Assembly: GCA_013003465.1 (NCBI GenBank) | Contig: JABDIZ010000336.1 | Coordinates: 1 to 15,125 of the forward strand | Length of the DNA: 15,125 bases | Direction: 5' to 3' | DNA from: Rhodothermaceae bacterium | GTDB taxonomy: Bacteria > Bacteroidota > Rhodothermia > Rhodothermales > Rubricoccaceae | Notes under the pieces: generated by a model | The model's database searches: none | What the model saw: only the letters and a program-made list of their open reading frames with translations | What the model was told of the DNA's origin: nothing | Shown here: one piece after another, positions 7,846 to 14,401 of the stretch | How the letters are laid out: the number at the start of each line of letters is the position of its first letter | Numbering within the stretch: the first letter of the stretch is position 1 | Position numbers and translations under genes: made by a program

Positions 7846-7849
7846 AGGA

Positions 7850-8353
7850 TCAGATTTCCAGCGTGCGTTTGAGCATTTCCTTCACGGCTTCGACGGTCGT
7901 GAGGTTGGCTTCGTAGATGCGGTTGGCCGAGATCATGTGCGCCATCTCCTCGACCACATTCACGTCGGGGTAGTGGACGTAGCCGTCGGCGTCGGCGTGC
8001 GGGTGGTCGGGGTCGTATTCAAACCGCTCGGCGTCGAACTCCGTGATCTCGGTGGTGGGCCCCGCGTCGGCATCCCGGAAGCGACCGATAAGGCGGCCGT
8101 TGGGGAAGTGGCGGTCGTCCGTTCGTTGGAGTCTCGTCTTGGCCTCGGTAAGCATCCGCCCGAAGCGGGTGCCCCGATCGTCGGCAGTCTGGACGGCGCG
8201 CTTGATGGCGTAGGCGTTGCCGTCCTCGGCGCGTGACGAGGTGGCGTTCGCGATGTTGTCCGTCGCTGCGCCGAGGGCGAGGCGCTGGGCCTCCAGGCCG
8301 CGCGCGGCGGTGCGGAAGATGGAGAGCGAGGGGGTGTTCTCGATGATCGGCAT
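7850..8353 (-). CDS. flgC: FlgC, proximal rod protein
   Basis: The protein (167 residues) shows both conserved ends of rod proteins. The N-terminal helix has IFRTAARGLEAQRLALGAA followed by TDNIANATS, the DNIAN motif. The C-terminal helix is PDVNVVEEMAHMISANRIYE, then ANLTTVEAVKEMLKRTLEI, the FlgC hallmark. The middle (about 45-115) is longer than in most FlgC proteins (usually 130-150 residues) and rich in Asp, Arg and His. FlgC builds the proximal rod with FlgB, FlgF and FliE. It starts 11 bases after flgB and ends 4 bases before the 98-codon gene. There is no Shine-Dalgarno sequence. The assignment is firm. Confidence 0.95.
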   Translation of the reverse strand: MPIIENTPSLSIFRTAARGLEAQRLALGAATDNIANATSSRAEDGNAYAIKRAVQTADDRGTRFGRMLTEAKTRLQRTDDRHFPNGRLIGRFRDADAGPTTEITEFDAERFEYDPDHPHADADGYVHYPDVNVVEEMAHMISANRIYEANLTTVEAVKEMLKRTLEI

Positions 8354-8364
8354 AGCGCAGAGGG

Positions 8365-8703
8365 TTAGCCGGTGCGGCCCGTGATGCCGGTGCGGAGGAG
8401 TTCGAAGTGCTCGCGGAGGGCACGCGTCGTGAGCTGGGTCCGCATCTGGGTGTCGGCCAAGCTCATCATTTCGTCTTCAAGCAGGGCGGGTGTTTCTTCC
8501 CGCTCGTAGCGGGCCTGTACATCCTCCGGCGTACGGTGGCCGGGTGTGCTGCGACGGCGCGCCTGCAACTCGGCTTCGAAGCGCACGGCCTCGCGCTGAT
8601 ACCCCGGCGTGTCGAGGTTGGCAATATTGTCGGCGAGTGCCTGGGTCCGCATCGCATAGGCCTGCATGGCGTGGCGGAGAACGGCGAGTTTTGGCGTGTC
8701 CAT
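8365..8703 (-). CDS. flgB: FlgB, proximal rod protein
   Basis: The protein (112 residues) is somewhat shorter than most FlgB proteins. The N-terminal rod motif is complete: LRHAMQAYAMRTQALADNIA followed by NLDTPGYQREAVRFEAEL, where DNIANLDTPGY is diagnostic. The C-terminal helix QLTTRALREHFELLRTGITG is the usual FlgB end. FlgB is the most proximal rod subunit on FliE. It is the first gene of the minus-strand operon that runs to fliK. ATG at 8703 is chosen because the rod motif begins straight after it. The 275 bases between it and the divergent histidine kinase gene hold a sigma-54-like promoter (8737-8752) that would give a leader of about 20 bases. Confidence 0.95.
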   Translation of the reverse strand: MDTPKLAVLRHAMQAYAMRTQALADNIANLDTPGYQREAVRFEAELQARRRSTPGHRTPEDVQARYEREETPALLEDEMMSLADTQMRTQLTTRALREHFELLRTGITGRTG

Positions 8704-8736
8704 AGCACAATCAGGATGCGTGGTCGTGCTCTATAT

Positions 8737-8752
8737 GACAATCCCTGTGCCG
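8737..8752 (-). promoter_or_regulatory. Candidate sigma-54 promoter of the flgB operon
   Basis: On the minus strand the sequence is CGGCACAGGGATTGTC, close to the sigma-54 pattern TGGCAC-N5-TTGC. GG at -24 and TTG at -12 are present with correct spacing, but the usual GC at -12 is GT. It lies 34 bases before the flgB start, and the adjacent gene pair encodes a kinase and a sigma-54 activator. A weaker alternative, GGGCACAAACCAGGCC on the minus strand at 8809-8824, keeps GG-N10-GC but lacks TT. Confidence 0.4.
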
Positions 8753-8782
8753 CCCCGAATGTCGCCATCAGGGGAGAGCAAC

Positions 8783-8796
8783 CGGCGTGCGCGCCG
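8783..8796. promoter_or_regulatory. Dyad CGGCG-TGCG-CGCCG in the flgB/kinase gap
   Basis: Arms of 5 bases with a 4-base spacer lie about 30 bases upstream of the putative sigma-54 box, on the side where an enhancer-binding activator would sit. In GC-rich DNA such a dyad can occur by chance. Confidence 0.25.
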
Positions 8797-8832
8797 CTCC
8801 TCGAGATAGGCCTGGTTTGTGCCCTGAACTGC

Positions 8833-8872
8833 CACTACGGCCCATTCACCCCCATCGGGCCGTTTGATAGTG
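8833..8872. promoter_or_regulatory. Nested inverted repeat upstream of the kinase gene
   Basis: CGGCCC (8838-8843) and GGGCCG (8857-8862) are separated by 13 bases, and outer CACTA (8833-8837) and TAGTG (8868-8872) can also pair across a 5-base bulge. It could be an operator or a leader hairpin between the divergent transcripts. No T-run follows. Confidence 0.3.
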
Positions 8873-8978
8873 CCTCGTAGTGAGCGGCCTAGGTTTCGGG
8901 AACAAGCTCCCGTCCGCCTTCGGAAAAACTTGCCGCCGCCGAGAACAGACCACGCCTCCTGCAACTGTCTTATCCGCC

Positions 8979-9746
8979 ATGCCCGATTCTTACTCGCCTT
9001 CTGACGGAGTGCTCGGCGGGGACCGCCCCCTCGCCGATCTCGCCCAGGTACTGGCTCACCGAATGCGGGGACCACTGACGAGCATTCAGTGCTACACCGA
9101 ACTGCTGGCAGATAGCGTTGGGGCCTACGAGGAGCGCGACATGGTCCTCCGCATTTTTGAGAGCGTGTCTTTACTCGAGAAGACGCTCGCGGATCTGCAC
9201 CGGTACAGCTTCACCGTGGAGCCGATGCCCCGTGTGCTGGATGCCTGTCAGTTGATGGAAGATGTGCTCACTGGACTGGGGGATACGAAGGCGGAGGTCG
9301 AGGTCGAGGTACAGCCGGGCACGATGATTCAGGGCGACCCGCTCCTGATTCAGCAGGCCCTCCTCATTCTACTCGAGAACGCGCTTGATGCCGAGGTGGC
9401 TACGGCCACACCCCAGGCCGTCTCGAGGGTCCGCTGCTCCGTCAAACAGGAGCCGTCCAGCACGTCTCCGGCGATGACACGGTTCGAGGTGTGGAACGCC
9501 GGGCCTCTGGACGTGAGCGAGGCACAGGTGTTCTCGCCCTTCTTCACGACCAAGTCCAGTAACCTCGGCATCGGGCTGCCGATCGCCCGCCGCATCGCCG
9601 ATGCGCATGGCGGCAGCCTGCACCTCACGACGCGGGGCATTGCTATCGGAGAAACAGGCGTGACCTTTACCCTTCTACTACCTTCCGCCGCTAATTACAT
9701 CAATTTGGCTTCGTTTGGTACGGGCATACAGGCCTATAAAACATAA
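8979..9746 (+). CDS. Soluble histidine kinase of the flagellar two-component system (FlgS/FleS-like)
   Basis: The protein (255 residues) has no transmembrane helix and almost no N-terminal sensor region. The phosphoacceptor is His27 in LAHRMRGPLTSIQCY. The N box is LLENALDAE (Asn134), the F box FSPFFTTK (185-192) and the G2 box GIGLPIARRIADAHGG (197-212). The G1 box is degenerate: VWNAGP (171-176) replaces the usual D.G.G, so nucleotide binding may differ. In Campylobacter and Helicobacter the soluble kinase FlgS senses assembly of the export apparatus and phosphorylates the NtrC-type FlgR; this pair has the same build, so the same role is likely but inferred. ATG at 8979 is chosen over an in-frame GTG at 8880, whose extra 33 residues (MSGLGFGNKLPSAFGKTC) do not resemble a domain. 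It is divergent from flgB, and 157 bases separate it from the activator gene. Confidence 0.88.
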   Translation: MPDSYSPSDGVLGGDRPLADLAQVLAHRMRGPLTSIQCYTELLADSVGAYEERDMVLRIFESVSLLEKTLADLHRYSFTVEPMPRVLDACQLMEDVLTGLGDTKAEVEVEVQPGTMIQGDPLLIQQALLILLENALDAEVATATPQAVSRVRCSVKQEPSSTSPAMTRFEVWNAGPLDVSEAQVFSPFFTTKSSNLGIGLPIARRIADAHGGSLHLTTRGIAIGETGVTFTLLLPSAANYINLASFGTGIQAYKT

Positions 9747-9793
9747 TTTTGAGTTTAGTGGTTTGATTTGGGTATGACATTTGACGACGATTA

Positions 9794-9823
9794 GTCGAAG
9801 TAAAAGGGCCATCTGTCGAAGTA
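9794..9823 (+). repeat. Direct repeats GTCGAAGTA, 21 bases apart
   Basis: Exact 9-base copies lie at 9794-9802 and 9815-9823. The distance of 21 bases is two helical turns, so both face the same side of DNA. They stand just before the start of the activator gene and partly overlap its putative promoter, as an operator might. Confidence 0.6.
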
Positions 9824-9843
9824 TTCGCTCACTTCGTCGATAA
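9817..9843 (+). promoter_or_regulatory. Candidate sigma-28-type promoter before the activator gene
   Basis: CGAAGTAT-N11-GTCGATAA fits TAAAGTTT-N11-GCCGATAA with exact spacing, 7 of 8 bases in the -10 part and 5 of 8 in the -35 part. The expected RNA start near 9850 precedes ATG at 9904. The -35 part also belongs to the second GTCGAAGTA repeat. Confidence 0.35.
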
Positions 9844-9903
9844 TAAGAAGGTGTTGTGTGGCTCTTTCGGCTCCCCCGTCATTCTTTAGAAGTCTGCCTA
9901 CCT

Positions 9904-11343
9904 ATGTCGCCCACTGCCAAGCAGGACCGCCAACCGCACGTCCTTGTCGTCGACGACGAACACCTACTACATGGCGTCTTGGAGCGTTTGCTGACGCGCC
10001 ACCATATGCGAGTTACGAGCTGCCACAGCGCGCCCGAGGCGCTGGACGTGCTCGCCAAGGAGGAGATCGATCTGGTTATCACGGATTTCCAGATGCCGGG
10101 TATGAATGGGTTTGAGTTGCTGGCGCACGTCCGCGAGAGCTACCCGCGCATCGGGGTCATCATGATTACGGGCCACGCCAACATTCAGCACGCCGTTCAG
10201 GCTATGGCGCACGGGGCGGTAGACTATCTCCCGAAGCCGTTTTCTACCTCGGCTCTGCTGGAGCGTGTGCAGGATCAGATCGCCCGCTTGGATACCCCGG
10301 AGCCGGAACCGCATGCGGCTTCTTCTTCGGCACCTCGCCGCCGTGCGACCTCATCCGTGCAGACGTCGTTTGTCGGGGAACACCCCAGCATCGAGTCGCT
10401 CCGGGCACTGATAAAGCGGGTGGCGCAGAGCCTTGCTCCCGTCTTTGTGCACGGCGAGAGCGGGACGGGCAAAGAGGTGGTATCTCGGCTCGTCCACCAA
10501 GAGAGTGACCGGGCAGCCGGCCCGTTCGTCGCCATCAACTGCGCCAACCTGCCGCGCGAACTGGTTGAGAGCCACCTCTTCGGCCATCAGAAAGGCGCCT
10601 TCACCGGAGCCGTGGATGATGCCATCGGAGCGTTCGAGCAGGCCGAGGGCGGGACGTTGCTTCTCGATGAGGTGACAGAGGTTGAGCCTTCGGTGCAAGC
10701 CAAGCTGCTCCGCGTGCTTCAGGAGCAGGAATACCGCCGGGTCGGCGATCCGAAACCGCGCAAGACCAACGTCCGCGTCATCGCCACGAGCAATCGCGAT
10801 CTGAAAGCCGCTGTGGCTGAAGGGGTGTTTCGCGAGGATCTCTACCACCGAATCGCGGTGTTTCCGGTGACGTTGCCCCCGCTGCGTGCCCGTCGTTCGG
10901 ACATTCCCCTGCTCGCCGAGCGGTTCACGGAGAAATACAGCACGCTCTACGGTCTGCCGCCGAAGACCCTCGCGCCGGATTTGCTGCAGCGATTCCAGGC
11001 TCACGACTGGCCCGGTAACGTGCGGGAACTAGAAAACATGATCCACCGCGGCGTCGTGATGGCGGCCGAGGCAGACACGATTTCTGCCGATGACGTGATG
11101 AACAGTTTCTTCTCCGGGGCACCGGCTGTGTCGGCGCCCGTCGGGGTATCGTTCACCGCGACCAACGGTGAGACGCTCACCATCGAGGAGATGGAGCGGC
11201 ACATGATCCTCGAAGCGCTCGCCGCCTCGGGCAACAACCAGCGCGAGGCCGCCGAGAAGCTAGGCATCTGCGCCCGGACGATTCGCAACAAGCTCAAGAA
11301 GTACCGCGAGGATGGGCATACCGAGCTAAGCCTTTCGCTCTAG
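9904..11343 (+). CDS. NtrC-family sigma-54 activator, flagellar response regulator (FlgR/FleR-like)
   Basis: The protein (479 residues) has three complete parts. The receiver domain (about 11-128) has DD at 17-18, phosphoacceptor Asp61 in TDFQMPGMNG, Thr89 and Lys111 in PKPF. The AAA+ domain (about 154-395) has Walker A GESGTGKE (184-191), the GAFTGA loop (231-236) that contacts sigma-54, and Walker B TLLLDEV (251-257). A Fis-type helix-turn-helix ends the protein (about 440-472, NNQREAAEKLGICARTIRNK). Such proteins open sigma-54 promoters after phosphorylation, here most likely by the kinase encoded just upstream, and the flgB operon is the obvious target. ATG at 9904 is preferred to GTG at 9856, because the receiver domain begins right after it and a possible promoter ends at 9843. 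Its TAG stop lies within the palindrome CTAG (11340-11343) shared with the convergent flgM-like gene. Confidence 0.95.
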   Translation: MSPTAKQDRQPHVLVVDDEHLLHGVLERLLTRHHMRVTSCHSAPEALDVLAKEEIDLVITDFQMPGMNGFELLAHVRESYPRIGVIMITGHANIQHAVQAMAHGAVDYLPKPFSTSALLERVQDQIARLDTPEPEPHAASSSAPRRRATSSVQTSFVGEHPSIESLRALIKRVAQSLAPVFVHGESGTGKEVVSRLVHQESDRAAGPFVAINCANLPRELVESHLFGHQKGAFTGAVDDAIGAFEQAEGGTLLLDEVTEVEPSVQAKLLRVLQEQEYRRVGDPKPRKTNVRVIATSNRDLKAAVAEGVFREDLYHRIAVFPVTLPPLRARRSDIPLLAERFTEKYSTLYGLPPKTLAPDLLQRFQAHDWPGNVRELENMIHRGVVMAAEADTISADDVMNSFFSGAPAVSAPVGVSFTATNGETLTIEEMERHMILEALAASGNNQREAAEKLGICARTIRNKLKKYREDGHTELSLSL

Positions 11344-11723
11344 GCTTGAGGGTCTGCTCCTTGCGCTTCGAGAGGCTGTTCCGTCAAATCGGCGTAGAGG
11401 CCCTCGGCCATCTGTTTGATGGATTCCGGCTTGCTGTAAAACCCCTCTTCCAGGCGTGCGAGAATCATCGCCTTGCGCTCGGGGTCGAGGCTTGGCCAGT
11501 CACGCAGCACCTGGCGCGCCTGTTCGAGCGCCGGGTCTTGTGGGTCTTGTGCCTCACCGCTGCGTGTACGAGCAGCGTCGGAGAGCTCGATGCGATCCGC
11601 ATCTGCGAGGACGGGAGCAGATTGCTCGGTAGGAGCGGCGTCGGAGGTGCGCGTGGGTTGAGCAGCCTCCGTGGCCTTCGGGTCCATGCCGATGGGGCTG
11701 GGGCGCGTAGGTTGGATGTCCAT
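11340..11723 (-). CDS. flgM: FlgM-like anti-sigma-28 factor
   Basis: The protein (127 residues) has a disordered N-terminal half rich in Pro, Thr, Ala and Asp, then DRIELSDAARTRS, which corresponds to the v.lS..a... segment of FlgM, and a helical C-terminal part ALEQARQVLRDWPSLDPERK followed by GFYSKPESIKQMAEGLYADL. FlgM holds sigma-28 inactive until the hook is complete and is then secreted. The typical FlgM has about 90-100 residues, so this one is longer at both ends. A sigma-28-type promoter of its own (11773-11799) fits the feedback loop known for FlgM. It converges with the activator gene and their stop codons share four bases. The similarity is in pattern rather than strong identity, so a related small regulator cannot be excluded. 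Confidence 0.75.
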   Translation of the reverse strand: MDIQPTRPSPIGMDPKATEAAQPTRTSDAAPTEQSAPVLADADRIELSDAARTRSGEAQDPQDPALEQARQVLRDWPSLDPERKAMILARLEEGFYSKPESIKQMAEGLYADLTEQPLEAQGADPQA

Positions 11724-11772
11724 AATAGAAGCTGTGCAGGACGATGGATGGTTTAGGGTGTTGCTAGCTTGG

Positions 11773-11799
11773 TTATCGGACGGTGTGAGCGCCCACTAA
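11773..11799 (-). promoter_or_regulatory. Sigma-28-type promoter of the flgM-like gene
   Basis: On the minus strand TTAG-N17-CGATAA, with the -10 part TCCGATAA (7 of 8 match to GCCGATAA). The spacing equals that of the enteric sigma-28 pattern TAAA-N17-CGATAA and is identical to the promoter before fliS (14451-14477). The leader would be about 43 bases. It starts just after the terminator of the previous operon. Confidence 0.6.
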
Positions 11800-11806
11800 G
11801 GTCTCC

Positions 11807-11837
11807 AAAAAAAAGTGCACGGTTTAGCCATGCACTT
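11807..11837 (-). terminator. Rho-independent terminator of the fliS-fliD-fliT operon
   Basis: Reading the minus strand, the stem AAGTGCATGG / CCGTGCACTT (one G-U pair) closes the 5-base loop CTAAA and is followed by a run of T (eight T including the stem end). The TAA stop codon of the fliT-like gene lies in the loop. Confidence 0.85.
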
Positions 11838-12153
11838 GGCGAAGAATGCTCGGGCGAGCGGGAGAGGAGTGGTAGGAGGCGTGAGCTTGGCGTTGCTGAC
11901 TGAATGTGGCGAGCATGCCTCGTATGGACTCCTCATGAGTGGAGAAGAGGGCCGTAAGCGTGCGATGTTGTGCGAGAAGCGCTTCCTTTTCAGCGGCCGT
12001 GTGCATGGCGGGCGTAGTCTCGGTGAGCAACCGGTCTACGAGCACGCCTCGCGCCGCCGCGAGCGTGGCAGCATATTCAAAGTCTTCTGTCTCGATGGCC
12101 TCGCGTAAATGCTCGCCGGCAGTGAGCGTGGCTTGAATCAGGGAAGACGACAT
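11824..12153 (-). CDS. Probable FliT-like chaperone (small helical protein after fliD)
   Basis: This 109-residue protein is predicted mostly helical (SLIQATLTAGEHLREAIETE and RLLTETTPAMHTAAEKEALL) with no membrane helix. Size, helical content and place directly after fliS and fliD match FliT, the export chaperone of the cap protein FliD, whose family has very low sequence conservation. The last part (SYHSSPARPSILRQVHG) looks unstructured. The gene starts 30 bases after the fliD stop and its own stop codon is in the loop of the terminator. I see no decisive FliT motif, so the name rests on context. A FlgN-type chaperone or an unrelated flagellar protein would also fit. Confidence 0.6.
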   Translation of the reverse strand: MSSSLIQATLTAGEHLREAIETEDFEYAATLAAARGVLVDRLLTETTPAMHTAAEKEALLAQHRTLTALFSTHEESIRGMLATFSQQRQAHASYHSSPARPSILRQVHG

Positions 12154-12183
12154 GAGGACGGAGGCTAGGGGCGTAGGGTGGGA

Positions 12184-14016
12184 TTACAAGTAGAAGGAAA
12201 CCAGCGAACTCTGCTGGCTCTGGAACGTCGCAATCGCCTCTTGAAGGTAGGCGTACTGGGTGCGGAGCTGATCTTCGCGCAGGGCAAGACGATCGTCCCA
12301 CCGCTCGATCTGCGTATCGAACCGGTCGATTCGAGCTTCTATAGCATCGGTCCGGCTGTCGAGGATGCCACCGGTGTCGAGGAAGGTGTCCAGGCGAGCC
12401 TGGAGTCGGGTCGCGAGCCCATCGTCCGCCGAGAAGAACGATTGTACCCCATCAGCGTCTGCTTGAGCAGCAGCGACCAGCTTGTCTTTGTCCGCGAGTT
12501 TAAGGGTGCCATCGTCGTTGAGTTCGATGCCAAGGTCGGCCAAGACGGTGGGGGCACCTGCGACCTGGCTGTCGACGGCGATGAGGCTGTCGTTGCGCAT
12601 ACCGAAGCGGAGCCCGGCAATCGTGGCATCGCCTGCGAAGTTACCGCGCGTGCCAGCCTCGGGGTCTACGTTGGATCGCTGCTTGATGAAGGAAAGAACG
12701 TCGTTGTAGTTCTTGATGAAGCCCTCTACCTCTTTAACGATGCTCTCGCCGTCGGAGCCAACGTTGAAGGTGGTCAGGTCACCGGTGGCGTTGAGGGAGA
12801 GCGTGATGCCTTCTACCGCGTCGGTGATCTCATTCGTGCTGCGATAGAGCGTGAGGCCGTCGAGCTGGAACCGGCTGTTGAGCGCGCTGTCCGTCTCGCT
12901 TGTGCCGATGGCTGTGACTTGGCCGCCGGTGCCTTCGGTCTGCGTCGAGGTCGTCTCGTCCGTACCGTTGACAGGGGAGGCCATTATGTCAAGGCCGAAG
13001 TCATCGGCAAGGCTCCCGCCGGTGATCTGGAGCGAGGCCGAAGAACCGGTGGCCGCCGTGGTGAACTGGAGGGCTCCGTCGACGACTTCGACGTCTACGT
13101 CGGCCCCTAGCTCATCGCTGAGCGTGGTCGCAATGTCTTCGGCGGTGTAGCTGCCCGAGCCGAACGAAACGGTGGTCGCTACCCCGTTGACTTCGATTTC
13201 CAGGTCACCGCCGAGGAGGCCAACTGAGACGGGCGCATCAATGGCATCACCCGTAAACGAGGCGGCCGTCGCAGGCGTGGTGGTGATCACAGGGTCCCCG
13301 ACGATGCCGTCGCTGTTGACCTGAAGCAGGCCGAGGAGCCCGCTGGCGGAGTCGGTAAACGAGAGGCGGTTGCCGAAGCCCGTATCGCCGCTACGCAGCG
13401 AGAGGCGGGCCGTGTCAGAGGTTTCGTTCACGATCGAGGCACTCACCATGTCGCCACGTTGGATCGTGCCTTCGTCGGCCGCCACGTCCATAGCCTCGTC
13501 GATCGCGGTGCTGATCTCGTCGAGGATCTCAGCATCAGTGTCCCCGGACGGGTCGACGGTGACCTCGATGCCGACGCGAGCATCGGGGTCCTCCTCGGTT
13601 GGGCTGGCGACCTCGACCGTAAAGGTCTGGGCACCGTTTGTATCGAAAAAAGAGCGGAGCGTGCTTCCGTCCTGTGCGAACTGCTGCGAAAGGCGACTGT
13701 CCGCCGTGGCGAGCCGTTCCACCTGAAGCGTGTGGGGGCCGGGTGCCGCGCTATCGGAGGCTACGACGCCAAAGCCTGCGCCCTCGGGGACATTCGCTGT
13801 GAGGGCGCCGAATGGATTGGCGAGCACGTCGGTAAGGCGGCCAAGCGAGGCATCGAGGGCCGAGAGCGTGCTATCGAAGTCGCTCAGGACGGCCTTGAAG
13901 ATGGTCTGCTCGCTTCGCTTGCCCTGGAGGGCAAACTGCGGCTGACGCTCGATCTGGATGATCTGCGCGATGAGCAGTTCGTAGGGATCGTTGGCGTTGA
14001 AAGCGGAGACGTTCAT
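12184..14016 (-). CDS. fliD: FliD, filament cap protein (hook-associated protein 2)
   Basis: The protein (610 residues) has a helical N-terminus with DPYELLIAQIIQIERQPQ and SDFDSTLSALDASLGRLTDV, in place of the better-known SGLDT..I..LM; it is the equivalent segment but diverged. The middle is acidic and rich in Thr, Gly and Asp (for example FTGDAIDAPVSVGLLGGDLE). The C-terminal FliD domain is clear: RGNFAGDATIAGLRFGM, ADLGIELNDDGTLKLADKDK and a long helical end IEARIDRFDTQIERWDDRLA to FQSQQSSLVSFYL. FliD forms the cap under which flagellin folds and is exported with FliT. It starts 28 bases after fliS. The whole product is strongly acidic, as is the flagellin, which may reflect a salty habitat. 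An open frame on the opposite strand (12178-13110) is only a shadow. Confidence 0.95.
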   Translation of the reverse strand: MNVSAFNANDPYELLIAQIIQIERQPQFALQGKRSEQTIFKAVLSDFDSTLSALDASLGRLTDVLANPFGALTANVPEGAGFGVVASDSAAPGPHTLQVERLATADSRLSQQFAQDGSTLRSFFDTNGAQTFTVEVASPTEEDPDARVGIEVTVDPSGDTDAEILDEISTAIDEAMDVAADEGTIQRGDMVSASIVNETSDTARLSLRSGDTGFGNRLSFTDSASGLLGLLQVNSDGIVGDPVITTTPATAASFTGDAIDAPVSVGLLGGDLEIEVNGVATTVSFGSGSYTAEDIATTLSDELGADVDVEVVDGALQFTTAATGSSASLQITGGSLADDFGLDIMASPVNGTDETTSTQTEGTGGQVTAIGTSETDSALNSRFQLDGLTLYRSTNEITDAVEGITLSLNATGDLTTFNVGSDGESIVKEVEGFIKNYNDVLSFIKQRSNVDPEAGTRGNFAGDATIAGLRFGMRNDSLIAVDSQVAGAPTVLADLGIELNDDGTLKLADKDKLVAAAQADADGVQSFFSADDGLATRLQARLDTFLDTGGILDSRTDAIEARIDRFDTQIERWDDRLALREDQLRTQYAYLQEAIATFQSQQSSLVSFYL

Positions 14017-14044
14017 GGTCCCAATCGATAGAGGAGTAGAGAAA

Positions 14045-14362
14045 TCAGGCCGCGCGGCTCAGAACAGCTTCCTGCCATGCCTCGCGAAGCCCGCCAAGAA
14101 TCTCAGCCACGGCGTTTAATTCTCCGTCGGCGCTCTCGTGGAGACAGTAGACGTAGAGCGCATAGAGGCGTGCGGCTAGGTCGCCTCCTTGCTCGTGATC
14201 CAAGGATGACATCAACTCGACGAGGACGGCTCGTGTCTGAGTCTGGTCGCCCCGGTAGCAGGCTGCGATGCCCAGGTCATAGAGCTTGACGATCAGCCGC
14301 TCGGGTGAGGCCGAGGTGACGTCTTGGTGTTGGTACTGACGCATCCGGGAGGCAGCATGCAT
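14045..14362 (-). CDS. fliS: FliS, flagellin export chaperone
   Basis: The protein (105 residues) matches FliS in its first half: YQHQDVTSASPERLIVKLYD, corresponding to the Y....v..asPe.Li..LYd motif, then the helix GIAACYRGDQTQ. The second half contains LMSSLDHEQGGDLAARLYAL and YVYCLHESADGELNAVAEIL, the usual third and fourth helices. FliS binds the C-terminal helices of flagellin and stops it from polymerising in the cytoplasm. ATG at 14362 gives MHAASRMRQYQ; a second in-frame ATG at 14344 (MRQYQHQ) would be closer to most FliS starts. fliD follows after 28 bases. A sigma-28-type promoter and a leader hairpin lie upstream. Confidence 0.9.
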   Translation of the reverse strand: MHAASRMRQYQHQDVTSASPERLIVKLYDLGIAACYRGDQTQTRAVLVELMSSLDHEQGGDLAARLYALYVYCLHESADGELNAVAEILGGLREAWQEAVLSRAA

Positions 14363-14401
14363 GGGTGCGTGAGGTCAGGTTGGAGAGAAGGAAGGAGAGT
14401 G

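Noticed and set aside
8880..8978. GTG start for the histidine kinase with 33 extra residues
   Set aside because: The extra part has no domain character and would place the start within the divergent regulatory region.
8731..9075. Minus-strand open frame of 114 codons between flgB and the kinase gene
   Set aside because: It overlaps the start of the kinase gene and the promoter region of flgB; no recognisable family. A relic gene cannot be fully excluded.
9747..9793. TTTG-rich stretch similar to Bacteroidota housekeeping promoters (-33 TTTG, -7 TAnnTTTG)
   Set aside because: No properly spaced TAnnTTTG was found; AT-richness alone is not enough.
12178..13110. Long plus-strand open frame opposite fliD
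   Set aside because: Shadow of codon bias in GC-rich DNA; no recognisable domain, and FliD on the other strand is certain.
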